Below are positions 48,855 through 60,297 of a stretch of 64,000 nucleotides of DNA, in pieces; the stretch's first letter is position 1, and every line of letters begins with the position of its first letter. This DNA comes from Stackebrandtia nassauensis DSM 44728. GTDB lineage: Bacteria > Actinomycetota > Actinomycetes > Mycobacteriales > Micromonosporaceae. The notes beneath the pieces are model-generated. The model did not search any database and was not told where the DNA came from. It saw nothing but the letters and a program-made list of their open reading frames with translations. The DNA lies in contig NC_013947.1 of assembly GCF_000024545.1 (NCBI RefSeq), forward strand, positions 4,588,001 to 4,652,000, given 5' to 3'. Made by a program: the position numbers and the translations under genes.

Positions 48855-49679
48855 CTAGGCGTTTCCCGCACGGCGCAACAACTCCCGCAACGCCACCGGC
48901 GGATGTCCATAGTGCTGCTTGACGGTACGGGTGAGGTGCGCCTGGTCGGCGAACCCCAGCCGCAGCGCCAGCTCCCCCAGCCGGGTCTCGCCCGCCTCGA
49001 TGGCGTCCACGGCGCGTCCGGTTCGCAGCCGGTTGCGGTACCGGGTCACCGACATGCCCGTGTGCGCACTGAAGGCCCGGCTGAGCCGGTACGGGGACAC
49101 CCGCAGCAGCTGCGCCAGCGTCGTCAACCCGGCGGCCTGCGGGTGCCCGGCCGCGATCGCCTCCCGGGCCTGCGCCACCAGCCCGGCATCCCGGCGACCC
49201 ACCGCGCCGCTGGCATCCCGGCCTCCCACCCCGCCGCCGACGGCCCGGCGCACCGCCAGCGCCGCCAGGTGCACCAGCTGTTCGGCCACCGCGAAGTCCA
49301 CGTCCCGAACCTCGGCGGCCCGCAACAGCCCGCGGTGCGCCAGATCGAGCGGAGCGTCCACGCGCACGGACGTCGGCGCCGCCGTGTCGCCGACGATGCC
49401 CGCCCACAGTGCCCGGTCGAGGTGGATGGACGTGCACACGTCACCGTTCACCGGGTGGGCGAACCGCTCCTCCTGCCCCGGCAGCCCCACGTACCCGCAG
49501 GTCACGTCGACATACCCGGAGGCACCGTCGGCCCGGCGCCGGAAGCCGCCGCGTCGGACCAGGACGATGCGGTGGTCGTCTCGAACGGTCTCGGCGGCCC
49601 AGCCGCGGTGGTCGTCGCGGCAGTGCACGGCGTGCACCGCGAAGTCGCGGTGCCGTGCCAGCAGGGTGGTGGTCAGCAC
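48855..49679 (-). CDS. AraC-family regulator with cupin-type N-terminus
   Basis: A 274-residue regulator. The N-terminal half is a small-molecule-binding domain (DDHRIVLVRRGGFRRRADGASGYVDVTCGYVGLPGQEERFAHPV). The C-terminal AraC domain is GLTTLAQLLRVSPYRLSRAFSAHTGMSVTRYRNRLR, then TRLGELALRLGFADQAHLTRTVKQHYGHPP. It is divergent from the VOC gene and probably controls it. Confidence 0.88.
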   Translation of the reverse strand: MLTTTLLARHRDFAVHAVHCRDDHRGWAAETVRDDHRIVLVRRGGFRRRADGASGYVDVTCGYVGLPGQEERFAHPVNGDVCTSIHLDRALWAGIVGDTAAPTSVRVDAPLDLAHRGLLRAAEVRDVDFAVAEQLVHLAALAVRRAVGGGVGGRDASGAVGRRDAGLVAQAREAIAAGHPQAAGLTTLAQLLRVSPYRLSRAFSAHTGMSVTRYRNRLRTGRAVDAIEAGETRLGELALRLGFADQAHLTRTVKQHYGHPPVALRELLRRAGNA

Positions 49680-49787
49680 CCGGCGAGCCTAGGCCCGGGG
49701 TGTGACGCGCAAGAACGTTCAAGACGGCCGCGCCCGTCGTGGGCAGCATGGTCGGCGCCCATCAACGCGACCACGAAAGCGAAGACC

Positions 49788-50144
49788 ATGTCAACCACGA
49801 AACTGTCCGCGTTCGTCATCGACTGCGCCGACCCGGTCATGCTGGCCGAGTTCTACCGCGCCGCGACCGGCTGGGACATCACCCACTCCGACGCCGACTC
49901 GGCACAGCTCAGCGACGGCGGCACCGTCGGCCTGGGGTTCCAGCGCATCGCGGGATACCAGGGGCCGGGCTGGCCCGACGACGCCAAGCAGTACCACCTG
50001 GACCTGTCGTCCGCCGATGTGGACGCCACGGTCGATCGGCTGCTGGCCATCGGGGCCCGCAAACCCGATTTCCAGCCGGGCGGCGAGGACTGGACCGTCC
50101 TGGCCGACCCGGAGGGTCACCTGTTCTGCGTCTGCGCCGAATAG
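49788..50144 (+). CDS. VOC family protein
   Basis: A 118-residue glyoxalase-like protein (VOC_2 type): AFVIDCADPVMLAEFYRAATGWDI, then QYHLDLSSADVDATVDRLLAIGA and VLADPEGHLFCVCAE. The metal ligands (first His missing, final Glu present) are only partly conserved, so it may bind rather than convert its ligand. It is divergent from the AraC-type gene. A terminator follows. Confidence 0.9.
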   Translation: MSTTKLSAFVIDCADPVMLAEFYRAATGWDITHSDADSAQLSDGGTVGLGFQRIAGYQGPGWPDDAKQYHLDLSSADVDATVDRLLAIGARKPDFQPGGEDWTVLADPEGHLFCVCAE

Positions 50145-50148
50145 CGAA

Positions 50149-50181
50149 ACGGGCCGTTCCGCGAACTGTGGAACGGCCCGT
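50149..50181 (+). terminator. Terminator after the VOC gene
   Basis: ACGGGCCGTTCC (50149-50160), 9-nt loop, perfect complement (50170-50181), followed by an A-rich run that serves the convergent ilvC side as a T-run. Confidence 0.8.
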
Positions 50182-50255
50182 CAAAAACCTTGCGGCTTAA
50201 GCGGTTTCAGTGCTGTGCTAATGGATCACTCCGACAGCTCCAGTCGCTGCGCTCC

Positions 50256-51800
<1,545 letters not shown>

Positions 51801-51807
<7 letters not shown>

Positions 51808-53594
51808 TCACCCTCTTCGAAGATCGGCCGCACGTCGCGGGCCGCCAGGATCTCGTCGTTGCTGACTCCGGCCGGGACCATCGGCCACACCATGGCGTCG
51901 GCGCCGACGATGAAGTCGATGACCACCGGACGGTCGTTGATCTCCATCGCCTTGTTGATGGTGGCGTCCACGTCGGCGTGGGTCTCGCAGCGCAGCCCCA
52001 CGCAGCCCAGCGCCTCGGCCAGCTTGACGAAGTCGGGGACCCGTTTGTGGGTGCCCAGGTTGGTGTTGGAGTAGCGCTGGTTGTAGAACAGCGTCTGCCA
52101 CTGCCGCACCATGCCCAGGTTGCCGTTGTTGATGACGGCCACCTTGATCGGGATGCCCTCCAGTGCGCAGGTCGCCAGTTCCTGGTTGGTCATCTGGAAA
52201 CAGCCGTCGCCGTCGATGGCCCACACCGTGGAGTCGGGTTTGCCGAACTTGGCGCCCATCGCGGCCGGGACCGCGTAACCCATCGTGCCCAGGCCGCCGG
52301 AGTTGAGGAAGCTGTAGGGCAGGTCGTACTTGATGAACTGCGAGGCCCACATCTGGTGCTGGCCGACACCGGTGGCGTAGATCGCCTCGGGTCCGGCGAT
52401 CGCGCCGATGCGTTCGATGACGTGCTGCGGTTCCAGCGTGTCGTCGGTGTGCTTCTCGTAGCCCAGCGGGTAACGCTCGCGCAGGCCGTTGAGCTCCGAC
52501 CACCATTCGTCCATACGGGACGCGTCGGCGGCCGGGTCGTAGGCGTCGGTCAGCTGCGTGATCGCGGCCTTGGCGTCACCGACGATGGGAACGTCGGCGT
52601 GCCGGTTCTTGCCGATCTCGGCCGGGTCGATGTCCACATGCACCACTTGGGCGTCGGGGGCGAAGGTGTCGATGCGGCCGGTCACCCGGTCGTCGAACCG
52701 GGCGCCCAGCGCCACGATCAGGTCGGAGCGCTGCAACGCGAACACCGCCGGGACGGTGCCGTGCATGCCCGGCATGCCCACGTGCTGCGGGTGCGAGTCG
52801 GGGAAGGCGCCGCGCGCCATCAGCGTCGTCACCACCGGCGCCCCGCAGGTCTCGGCGAAGCGTTTGAGTTCGGCGCAGGCCTCGGCTTTCAGCACCCCGC
52901 CGCCGACGTACAGCACCGGTCGGCGGGCGGCGGCGATCAGCTCGGCCGCCTGCCGGATCTGCTTGCCGTGCGGCTGCGTCGTGGGCTTGTAGCCCGGCAA
53001 CTGCACCGCCGGCGGCCACTCGTACGGGGCGCTGGCCTGCAACAGGTCCTTGGGGATGTCCACCAGGACCGGGCCCGGGCGGCCGGTGCGGGCGATGTGG
53101 AACGCCTCGGCCAGCACCCGGGGAATGTCCTCCACCGACTCGACCAGGTAGCCGTGTTTGGTGACCGGCATGGTCACGCCGTGGATGTCGGCCTCCTGGA
53201 AGGCGTCGCTGCCGATCAGGGCGCTGGGCACCTGACCGGTGATCGCCACCATCGGCACCGAGTCCATATAGGCGTCGGCCAGCGGGGTGACGAGGTTGGT
53301 GGCGCCGGGTCCGGATGTGGCCATGCACACTCCGACCTTTCCGGTGGCCTGGGCGTAGCCGGTGGCCGCGTGCCCGGCGCCCTGCTCGTGGCGCACCAGG
53401 ACGTGCCGGACCCGGGTGGAGTCCATCATCGGGTCATAGGCCGGGAGAATCGCGCCGCCGGGAATACCGAATACGACCTCGACGTCGAGTTCTTCGAGTG
53501 AACGCACGAGCGCCTGCGCGCCGGTGAGGTTGGGAGGGGCAACCCGGCTCGTTCGAGGAGGCCGGGGTTTGGCTATCACTGGTGAATTATCCAT
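51801..53594 (-). CDS. ilvB: Acetolactate synthase large (catalytic) subunit
   Basis: A 597-residue ThDP enzyme. The catalytic Glu region is [21 protein letters not shown], the FAD/ThDP parts are [27 protein letters not shown], and the ThDP-Mg motif is [33 protein letters not shown] (GDG..NN). It makes acetolactate from pyruvate. The start [10 protein letters not shown] (53594) is chosen; a longer open frame to 53702 runs back through the attenuator hairpin and is unlikely to be translated. ilvN and ilvC follow. Confidence 0.96.
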
Positions 53595-53680
53595 TTCCCA
53601 TGTATCCGGTTCGGCTTGTCGATGTCGGTAGTCCGGCGCGCCTTGTGGGCGAATGCCGGGGGTTCTCTTGTCTTTTGGGC

Positions 53681-53716
53681 AAAAAGAATCGCCCGCGTGC
53701 AAGACGCACGGGGCGA
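53681..53716 (-). terminator. ilvB attenuator hairpin
   Basis: Read on the minus strand: TCGCCCCGTGC (53716-53706), loop, GCACGCGGGCGA (53700-53689) with a one-base bulge, then TTCTTTTT (53688-53681). It is a rho-independent terminator between the leader peptide and ilvB. Confidence 0.75.
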
Positions 53717-53742
53717 GCGCACCGTCGGGTGACGACGATGCG

Positions 53743-53817
53743 CTAGGTAAGTACTACGACAGCCCCGAGCGCGCGGAGGTCATCCGCCGTCGGGTTGGTA
53801 ATTCGCTGCTGTGGCAC
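53743..53817 (-). CDS. Probable ilvB leader peptide
   Basis: A 24-codon frame, GTG at 53817 to TAG at 53743, ending in ALGAVVVLT. Its last eight residues hold three Val and two Leu codons, and Ile and Leu occur earlier, so scarcity of charged Val/Leu/Ile tRNA would stall the ribosome. The terminator follows 27 nt after the stop. TTGACA (53853-53848) and CATTCT (53829-53824, 18-nt spacer) put the transcript start at about 53817, i.e. leaderless translation of the peptide. ilvB operons of other actinobacteria are controlled by such leaders. Confidence 0.65.
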   Translation of the reverse strand: MPQQRITNPTADDLRALGAVVVLT

Positions 53818-53823
53818 CCGGTA

Positions 53824-53873
53824 AGAATGCCCGATCGTCCCAGCAATTGTCAACGACATCCCGTCATACGGGA
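53824..53873 (-). promoter_or_regulatory. ilvBNC promoter with upstream inverted repeat
   Basis: On the minus strand a consensus -35 TTGACA (53853-53848), 18 nt, and CATTCT (53829-53824). Directly upstream TCCCGT-CAT-ACGGGA (53859-53873) is a perfect 6-3-6 inverted repeat, a possible regulator site. Between here and 54040 no gene is visible, only the promoter region of the peptidase. Confidence 0.55.
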
Positions 53874-54039
53874 CACGTGGCGTACCTGAATCTTCACTAA
53901 GTGACGTCGGTCTCGGCCGACCTTCGACGAACGCCGGATTCGGGCACCCCTGACTTTCGTCCAGTACGGGCTTGGACTTTGGTGACGAATCCGCCTGAGT
54001 CCATTGTCGACTCTGGTTTCGCCTGGCAGTGTCGGGCCC

Positions 54040-55554
54040 ATGAGAACCCCCTCACGCAAATGGACGGTCGCGGCCGCGGCCGTCGTCGCCCTCACCGCCG
54101 GGACCCTGGTGTCCTGGCAGGCCAACGCCGAACCCGACGCGGCGGCCCTGGACTGGAAACCCTGTTCGGAGGACGGGAAGGTCGACTGCGCCACCGTCGC
54201 CGTCCCGCTCGACTGGTCCGACCCGAACGGCGAGACCATCGACATAGGACTCGCACGTCGTAGGGCCACCAACCCCGACGAGCGGATCGGCTCGATCCTC
54301 ATGGACCCGGGCGGACCCGGCGGTTCCGGCGTCCAGCTGGTCAAGGACGGCGGCGTGTTCACCGGCGCCGTCGACGAACGCTTCGACACCATCGGCTTCG
54401 ACCCGCGCGGCGTGAACACCAGCACCCAGGTCAAGTGCGACCCCGAACTCACCCAGACCGCCCGCGCGGCGATGGACCCGCGAACCCCCAAGGAGTACGA
54501 GCGGACCGTCGAGCTGTCGGGCGAACTGGCCGCCGACTGCCGGGAGAAGACTGGCCCGCTGTACGACCACGTCTCCAATCTGGACGTCGTGAAGGACATG
54601 GAGGCGATCCGGGTCGCGCTGGGCGAGGGCAAGCTGAACTTCGTCGGCTACTCGTACGGAACCCTTATGGGACAGCAGTACGCGGAGGCGTACCCGGACA
54701 AGATCCGGGCCATGGTCATGGACGGCAACATGGACCACAGCATCACCTCCACGTACAAGCACATGGCCACCCAGGTCAAGGCGGCCGAGGACATCTTCGT
54801 CGAGTTCGCCGACTGGTGCGACACCGACGCGAAGTGCGCCCTCAACGGGATGGACACCCGCAAGGTCTACGGCGAGCTGCGGGACAAGGCCAAGGCGGGC
54901 GAGCTGACCGATCCGTCCACTGGCGACAAGATCGACTTCAACACCTTCTCCAGCTTCATACCCCGCAACGCGCGGCCCAACAACTGGGCGGGGTTGGCCG
55001 ACAACCTCAAGGCGCTGTACGAGGGCAAGGGCAAGGTGGCCAAGACCATGGTGAAGGCCGAGCCGATCAACCTGCCGGTGCAGGCCATGTGGTGCCAGGA
55101 CTGGGATCTGCCCGTGGGCGGTTTCGGTGAGTGGACCAAGTTGCGCAAGAAGCTAGCCAAGAAGTACCCCAACACCCAGTGGACGTCCAATCTGGACAAC
55201 TCGCTGATGTGCGAGGGCTACCCCGGCGAGACCACCAACCCGCAAGAGCGGCTTGACATCGACGACGCCCCGCCGCTGGTGATGCTGGGCAACCTCCACG
55301 ACCCGGCGACGGTGTACTCGTGGTCGAAGGCCGCCGCGAAGCAGAGCGGCGCCTCGCTGATCACCTACGAGGGGTTCGGGCACACGATTTACGCCTACGG
55401 CCGTAAGAGCGAGTGTGTCAACGACGCCGTGGACGACTACCTGATCGATCTGAAGGTGCCGCAGGACGGACTGCGCTGCCCAGCGCTGGAGAAGCCCGGG
55501 GCGAGCGGGAAGACCTTGGACGCGCCGTTCGACGACAGTCTCGACTACAACTGA
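54040..55554 (+). CDS. Secreted tripeptidyl aminopeptidase (alpha/beta hydrolase)
   Basis: A 504-residue exported peptidase of the TAP/SlpD type. The signal peptide is RKWTVAAAAVVALTAGTLVSWQANA. The fold starts with GSILMDPGGPGGSGVQLV (oxyanion), the nucleophile Ser is in FVGYSYGTLMGQQYAEAYP, and the catalytic His in GFGHTIYAYGRKSECV; Cys pairs stabilise the lid. In Streptomyces such enzymes trim N-terminal tripeptides from secreted proteins. A perfect-stem terminator follows. Confidence 0.9.
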   Translation: MRTPSRKWTVAAAAVVALTAGTLVSWQANAEPDAAALDWKPCSEDGKVDCATVAVPLDWSDPNGETIDIGLARRRATNPDERIGSILMDPGGPGGSGVQLVKDGGVFTGAVDERFDTIGFDPRGVNTSTQVKCDPELTQTARAAMDPRTPKEYERTVELSGELAADCREKTGPLYDHVSNLDVVKDMEAIRVALGEGKLNFVGYSYGTLMGQQYAEAYPDKIRAMVMDGNMDHSITSTYKHMATQVKAAEDIFVEFADWCDTDAKCALNGMDTRKVYGELRDKAKAGELTDPSTGDKIDFNTFSSFIPRNARPNNWAGLADNLKALYEGKGKVAKTMVKAEPINLPVQAMWCQDWDLPVGGFGEWTKLRKKLAKKYPNTQWTSNLDNSLMCEGYPGETTNPQERLDIDDAPPLVMLGNLHDPATVYSWSKAAAKQSGASLITYEGFGHTIYAYGRKSECVNDAVDDYLIDLKVPQDGLRCPALEKPGASGKTLDAPFDDSLDYN

Positions 55555-55569
55555 CCAACCGCTGGAAGC

Positions 55570-55606
55570 AACGCGGCCGAGGCGCCTTTGGCGCCTCGGC
55601 CGCGTT
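55570..55606 (+). terminator. Terminator after the aminopeptidase
   Basis: AACGCGGCCGAGGCGC (55570-55585) pairs perfectly with 55591-55606 across a 5-nt CTTTG loop, between convergent genes. Confidence 0.8.
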
Positions 55607-55651
55607 GGCGCGGGCCGAGCCACAGCTTCAGCTGGGCCCGGCCGCGAGCGC

Positions 55652-58339
55652 TCACGATTCGATGGCCAGCGGTTGGGCCTGGTGGAGGCGGATGTCATCG
55701 CGCAGCATGGCGTCGATCTTGGCGACGGCCATCGGGCGGGCCAGCAGATAGCCCTGGACCATGGCGCAACCGGCCTGCTTGACGACGTCCAACTGGGTTT
55801 CGGTCTCGACGCCCTCGGCGATCACCGCCAGGCCCAGCCGTTCGCCGAGGCGGACCACGACGTCGGCCAGCGGGGCGGCGCCCTCGTCGCTGCCGGCGAC
55901 CAGGTCGCGGTCGATCTTGAGGATGTCGACAGGCAGCCGGTGCAGCTGGCCCAGCGAGGAGTAGCCCGCGCCGAAGTCGTCCAGCGCGATGCGCACGCCG
56001 GTGCCGCGCAGCGCGCCGAGCTGGGCCACCAGGATGTCCATGTCCTGGGCGACGTCGTGTTCGGTGACCTCGACGACCAGCCGCGACGGCGGCACGCCCT
56101 TGGACAGCAGTGCCTGGGCCAGGTCGGTGGCGAACAGCCGCGAGTGCAGCTGCCTCGGCGACAGGTTGATCGACACCCAGGCCGGATGTCCCCCGGCCTT
56201 CCAGACCGCGAGCCGTTCGGCGACCTGCCCCAGCGTCCAGGTCGCCAGGTCGGACGACAGGCCCGCGTCCTCCACGACCGGGATGAACTCGCCGGGCGAG
56301 ACCGCGCCCAGGGTGGGGTGCTGCCAGCGCAGCAGGGCCTCGGCGCCCACGACCCGGCGGTGCGGCAGCGAGATCACCGGCTGGTACTCGAGGTAGAGCT
56401 CGCCCCGGTTGATGGCGCCGTGCAGTTCGTGTTCCAGGACGTTGCGGCGCCGCACCCGTTTCTCGAACAGTTCGTCGTAGGCCTCGATCTGGTTCTTGCC
56501 CTGCTGTTTGGCCGAACGCAGCGCCAGGTCGGCGTTGCGCAGCAGCGCCTGCACGTCGTCGGCGGTGGCGCAACCGGCCAGGCCGATGCTGGACGACAGG
56601 AACACCGAGGCGTGCCCGTCGAAACGGTAGGGCTCGGCCAGAACCGCCAGCAGCCGTTCGGCGATCTCGTAGCCGCGTTCGGGCGGGCACCACAGCAGGA
56701 CCGCGAACTCGTCACCGCCGAGCCGGGCGGCGACATCGGTGGGGCGCAGGCTTTCCCGCAGCCGCTTGGCGACCTCGACGAGCACGGCGTCGCCGATGTC
56801 GTGGCCGCGGGTGTCGTTGACGTTCTTGAAGCCGTCCAGGTCGACGGCCAGCAGCGTGCACGGCATCGAGCCGCCCGCCACGTCCGACTCCAGGGTCCGC
56901 AGCAGCGCCCGGCGGTTGGACAGCGTCGTGAGTGGATCGGTGAAGGCGAGTTTGGCCAGTTCGCGTTCCAGGGCGCGGCGTTCCCCGACGTCGCGGGTGC
57001 GGATGACCAGTCCGTCGACCTTCGGGTTGTCGCGCTGGTCGGCCACGATGGACTCGGTGTCGCGCCATTCGCCGTCGGCGTCCTTGATGCGGGCGTCGAT
57101 GCGGATGCGTTGCCCCGGTTCGCCCGCGACCAGCGTCGTCAGTTGCCGCTCCACGGTGGCGGCGTCGTCGGGGTGCACCATGTCGGTGAACGGGACGCCG
57201 TTGATGCGGGTGGGGTCGGCGTGGCAGCGCCACGGTGCCGAGGCGGCCTGGAACCGCATCCGGCCGTCGAAGTCCACGACGGTGGTGATATCGGAGGAAC
57301 CGGACACTATGGACCGGTAGTAGGCCTCGCGGTCGGACAGCACCCGCGCGTAGCGACGCACGTCGATGCGCGCCAGCACCTGCCGCACCGACAGCACCCC
57401 CACGACCGCCATGGCCGTGATGATCGCGTCCGGGCCCAGCGGCCCGACGACGTAACCGTGGTACAGGGCCGTCGCCGAGGCGCCCACCGCGGGCACCAGC
57501 GTCACGGCCACGTCCACGCGCGGCAGCGGCACCGCCGTGGCCGGTCCGGGGAAGCGGCGGGCCAGCCAGGCCGCGCCCGCCGACACCAGGCAGCCCGCGC
57601 CCCACACGAGCACCAGCATCCGGCACTGCCAGATCGACAGTTCGCCGACGCTGGCCAGCACGACTCCCACGTGCGCGGCGGCCACGACGCTCAGGCTGCC
57701 CACCAGCAACAGGTAGCGGCGCCGGTGCGCGGTCGCCCGGATCACCGCCACAACACCGATACCGGCCATCGCGGTGGCCGCGACCGCCGGTATGAGCACC
57801 AGGTAGTACTGCTCCAGCACTCGCTCGGCGGTGGCGGGCGGCATCAGCATCCAGTGGCTGAACAGGACGCAACCGGCGATGAACAGGCCGTCCAGCCCGC
57901 GCCGCACCCGGGCGGCCGGGGTCGCGGTGTCGTCGGGGACCCGCACGAACGCCACCGCGAACAGACTCATGACGATCACGCCGGTGACGGCGATGATCCA
58001 GGATTCGTACGCGCGACCGGCGATCACCGCGATGGCCACCCCGGCGGCCTCCAGATACAACGCGACCGCCTGTCGGCGGTACGGGGCACGGTCGACCGCC
58101 GTTTTCAGGGGACCGCTGACCCGCCATACCAGTCCGCCCGCCACCGCCGCCGCGACGGCGAGGCAGGCGATCCACAACCCGGCGTGCCGGGAACCGTCAA
58201 ATATCGCGCGTCCCGCCGCCACTGACAACGACACGGCGAGGACACCGCCGAGAGCCACGGTCAGTAAAAGGTGGGGCGGAACTCGCGTACCTATTCGCAC
58301 AACCAATAGACTGCCATCACTGACGCGGGTTGCGTACAC
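55652..58339 (-). CDS. Membrane GGDEF-EAL protein with PAS domain (c-di-GMP turnover)
   Basis: An 895-residue protein. About ten hydrophobic helices (residues 20-310) form the sensor part, then a PAS-like domain (YRSIVSGSSDITTVVDFDGRM), a GGDEF domain with intact site RLGGDEFAVLL, and an EAL domain with EALLRW, DDFGAGYSSL, KIDRDLV and AEGVETETQ all present. Both cyclase and phosphodiesterase activities look intact. The start is uncertain: GTG at 58339 or 58300. It lies 41 nt downstream of ilvD on the same strand but is probably functionally separate. Confidence 0.92.
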   Translation of the reverse strand: MYATRVSDGSLLVVRIGTRVPPHLLLTVALGGVLAVSLSVAAGRAIFDGSRHAGLWIACLAVAAAVAGGLVWRVSGPLKTAVDRAPYRRQAVALYLEAAGVAIAVIAGRAYESWIIAVTGVIVMSLFAVAFVRVPDDTATPAARVRRGLDGLFIAGCVLFSHWMLMPPATAERVLEQYYLVLIPAVAATAMAGIGVVAVIRATAHRRRYLLLVGSLSVVAAAHVGVVLASVGELSIWQCRMLVLVWGAGCLVSAGAAWLARRFPGPATAVPLPRVDVAVTLVPAVGASATALYHGYVVGPLGPDAIITAMAVVGVLSVRQVLARIDVRRYARVLSDREAYYRSIVSGSSDITTVVDFDGRMRFQAASAPWRCHADPTRINGVPFTDMVHPDDAATVERQLTTLVAGEPGQRIRIDARIKDADGEWRDTESIVADQRDNPKVDGLVIRTRDVGERRALERELAKLAFTDPLTTLSNRRALLRTLESDVAGGSMPCTLLAVDLDGFKNVNDTRGHDIGDAVLVEVAKRLRESLRPTDVAARLGGDEFAVLLWCPPERGYEIAERLLAVLAEPYRFDGHASVFLSSSIGLAGCATADDVQALLRNADLALRSAKQQGKNQIEAYDELFEKRVRRRNVLEHELHGAINRGELYLEYQPVISLPHRRVVGAEALLRWQHPTLGAVSPGEFIPVVEDAGLSSDLATWTLGQVAERLAVWKAGGHPAWVSINLSPRQLHSRLFATDLAQALLSKGVPPSRLVVEVTEHDVAQDMDILVAQLGALRGTGVRIALDDFGAGYSSLGQLHRLPVDILKIDRDLVAGSDEGAAPLADVVVRLGERLGLAVIAEGVETETQLDVVKQAGCAMVQGYLLARPMAVAKIDAMLRDDIRLHQAQPLAIES

Positions 58340-58380
58340 CTGTCACCGGGAATCTGAGGAATTCACTCTTGTTGGCAGGG

Positions 58381-60225
58381 TTAGAGAACCTGGCGATACG
58401 CGCCGTCACTGGCCGATGTGGTCATGGAGGCGTAGGCGCGCAGCGCGGCCGTCACCGGGCGCTGGCGGTCCACGGGCGTGAACGGGTGGTCGCGCTTCTC
58501 CTGCTCCACCCGGCGCCGGGTGAGCTCCTCGTCGGAAACCCGCAGCTCGATGGAGCGGGCCGGGATGTCGATGGCGATCTCGTCGCCGTCGGCCACCAGC
58601 CCGATCGGGCCGCCGGAGGCGGCCTCGGGCGAGATGTGACCGATGGACAGTCCCGAGGTGCCGCCGGAGAACCGGCCGTCGGTGATCAGCGCGCAGACGG
58701 GACCGAGTCCCTTGCCCTTGAGGAAGGACGTCGGGTGCAGCATCTCCTGCATCCCGGGTCCGCCGCGCGGGCCCTCGTAGCGGATGACCACGACGTCTCC
58801 GGCCTGCACCGCCCCGTTGAGGATGCCCGAGACGCAGTCCTCCTGCGACTCGAAGACCCGGGCCGGGCCCGCGAAGACGAGGCTGTTCTCCGGGACGCCC
58901 GCGGTCTTGACGACGCAGCCGTCGGGGGCCACGTTGCCGAACAGAACGCACAGGCCGCCGTCGGCGGTGTAGGCGTGCTCCACCGAGTGGATGCAGCCGT
59001 CCTTCGCGTCGGTGTCGAGGCTGGACCAGCGGTTCTCGGTCGAGAACGGCTGGGTGGTGCGCACCCCGCCGGGGGCGGCGTGGAACAGTTCCACCGCCTC
59101 GGGGGCCGGGTCGGCGGCGCGGATGTCCCACGTGGCCAGCCAGGCGTCGAGCGAGTCGCTGTGGATCGAGCCGACGCCGGTGTGCAGCAGGCCGCCGCGG
59201 TGCAGTTCGCCCATGATCGCCGGAATGCCTCCGGCGCGATGTACATCCTCCATGTGGAACTTGGGCGAGTTGGGTGCCACCTTCGCCAGGCACGGCACCC
59301 GGCGCGAGACCGCGTCGATGTCGGTCACCGTGTAGTCCAGCTCGGCCTCCCGGGCGGCGGCCAGCAGGTGCAGCACCGTGTTGGTGGAGCCGCCCATGGC
59401 CACGTCCAGGGCCACCGCGTTGTCGAAGGCCTCGCGCGACGCGATCGCGCGCGGCAGCACCGACTCGTCCTCGCCGTCGTAGTACCGCTTGGCCAGGTCG
59501 ACGATCAACGCGCCCGCCCGCGTGAACAGGTCGCGGCGGGCGGCGTGGGTGGCCAGCGTGGAACCGTTGCCCGGCAACGCCAGTCCGATCGCCTCGGTCA
59601 GGCAGTTCATCGAGTTGGCGGTGAACATGCCCGAACACGAGCCGCAGGTCGGGCAGGCCGAGCGCTCGATGCCGTCCAGCGTCTCGTCCGAGGTGGCCTC
59701 GTCGGCGGAGGCGACCATCGCGTCGACCAGGTCGAGCTTGCGCTGCACCACGCCGTCCACCGACACGGTCTTGCCGGCCTCCATCGGGCCGCCGGACACG
59801 AACACGGTCGGGATGTTGAGCCGCAGCGCCGCCAGCAGCATGCCGGGGGTGATCTTGTCGCAGTTGGAGATGCACACCAGCGCGTCGGCGCAGTGGGCGT
59901 TGGCCATGTACTCCACCGAGTCGGCGATGAGTTCGCGGCTGGGCAGCGAGTAGAGCATCCCGCCGTGGCCCATGGCGATGCCGTCGTCGACGGCGATGGT
60001 GTGGAACTCCTTCGACACTCCCCCGGCGGCCTTGACCGCTTCGGCGACGATGTCGCCCATGTCCTTGAGGTGGACGTGGCCGGGCACGAACTGGGTGTAG
60101 CTGTTGGCGATGGCCACGATCGGCTTGCCGAAGTCGTCGTCGGTCATCCCGGTGGCCCGCCACAGGGCGCGGGCTCCGGCCATCGTCCGGCCGTGGGTCG
60201 AGGTACGGGAACGCAGAGCTGGCAT
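58381..60225 (-). CDS. ilvD: Dihydroxy-acid dehydratase
   Basis: A 614-residue Fe-S enzyme, third common step of branched-chain amino acid synthesis. The cluster ligands are Cys in [24 protein letters not shown] and [18 protein letters not shown]. The long [13 protein letters not shown] region and C-terminal [19 protein letters not shown] complete the family. Start [15 protein letters not shown] (60225), GAGGA upstream. It is not linked to ilvBNC but is in the same orientation 5 kb away. Confidence 0.96.
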   Translation of the reverse strand: MPALRSRTSTHGRTMAGARALWRATGMTDDDFGKPIVAIANSYTQFVPGHVHLKDMGDIVAEAVKAAGGVSKEFHTIAVDDGIAMGHGGMLYSLPSRELIADSVEYMANAHCADALVCISNCDKITPGMLLAALRLNIPTVFVSGGPMEAGKTVSVDGVVQRKLDLVDAMVASADEATSDETLDGIERSACPTCGSCSGMFTANSMNCLTEAIGLALPGNGSTLATHAARRDLFTRAGALIVDLAKRYYDGEDESVLPRAIASREAFDNAVALDVAMGGSTNTVLHLLAAAREAELDYTVTDIDAVSRRVPCLAKVAPNSPKFHMEDVHRAGGIPAIMGELHRGGLLHTGVGSIHSDSLDAWLATWDIRAADPAPEAVELFHAAPGGVRTTQPFSTENRWSSLDTDAKDGCIHSVEHAYTADGGLCVLFGNVAPDGCVVKTAGVPENSLVFAGPARVFESQEDCVSGILNGAVQAGDVVVIRYEGPRGGPGMQEMLHPTSFLKGKGLGPVCALITDGRFSGGTSGLSIGHISPEAASGGPIGLVADGDEIAIDIPARSIELRVSDEELTRRRVEQEKRDHPFTPVDRQRPVTAALRAYASMTTSASDGAYRQVL

Positions 60226-60297
60226 GTCCTCGAGTCTGCCACCTCTCACATCATGGGACGCGTGGCTCCCATGCTGGGAATTACCGACGTCACGGTC

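Noticed and set aside
50182-50255. Gap between the VOC terminator and ilvC examined for a tRNA
   Set aside because: No acceptor stem or T-loop consensus found.
53595-53702. N-terminal extension of IlvB to 53702
   Set aside because: It would be translated through the attenuator hairpin, which is needed as a terminator.
55673-58225. An 850-codon antisense frame over the GGDEF-EAL gene
   Set aside because: No recognizable domain and typical shadow composition (Gln, Arg, Gly, His).
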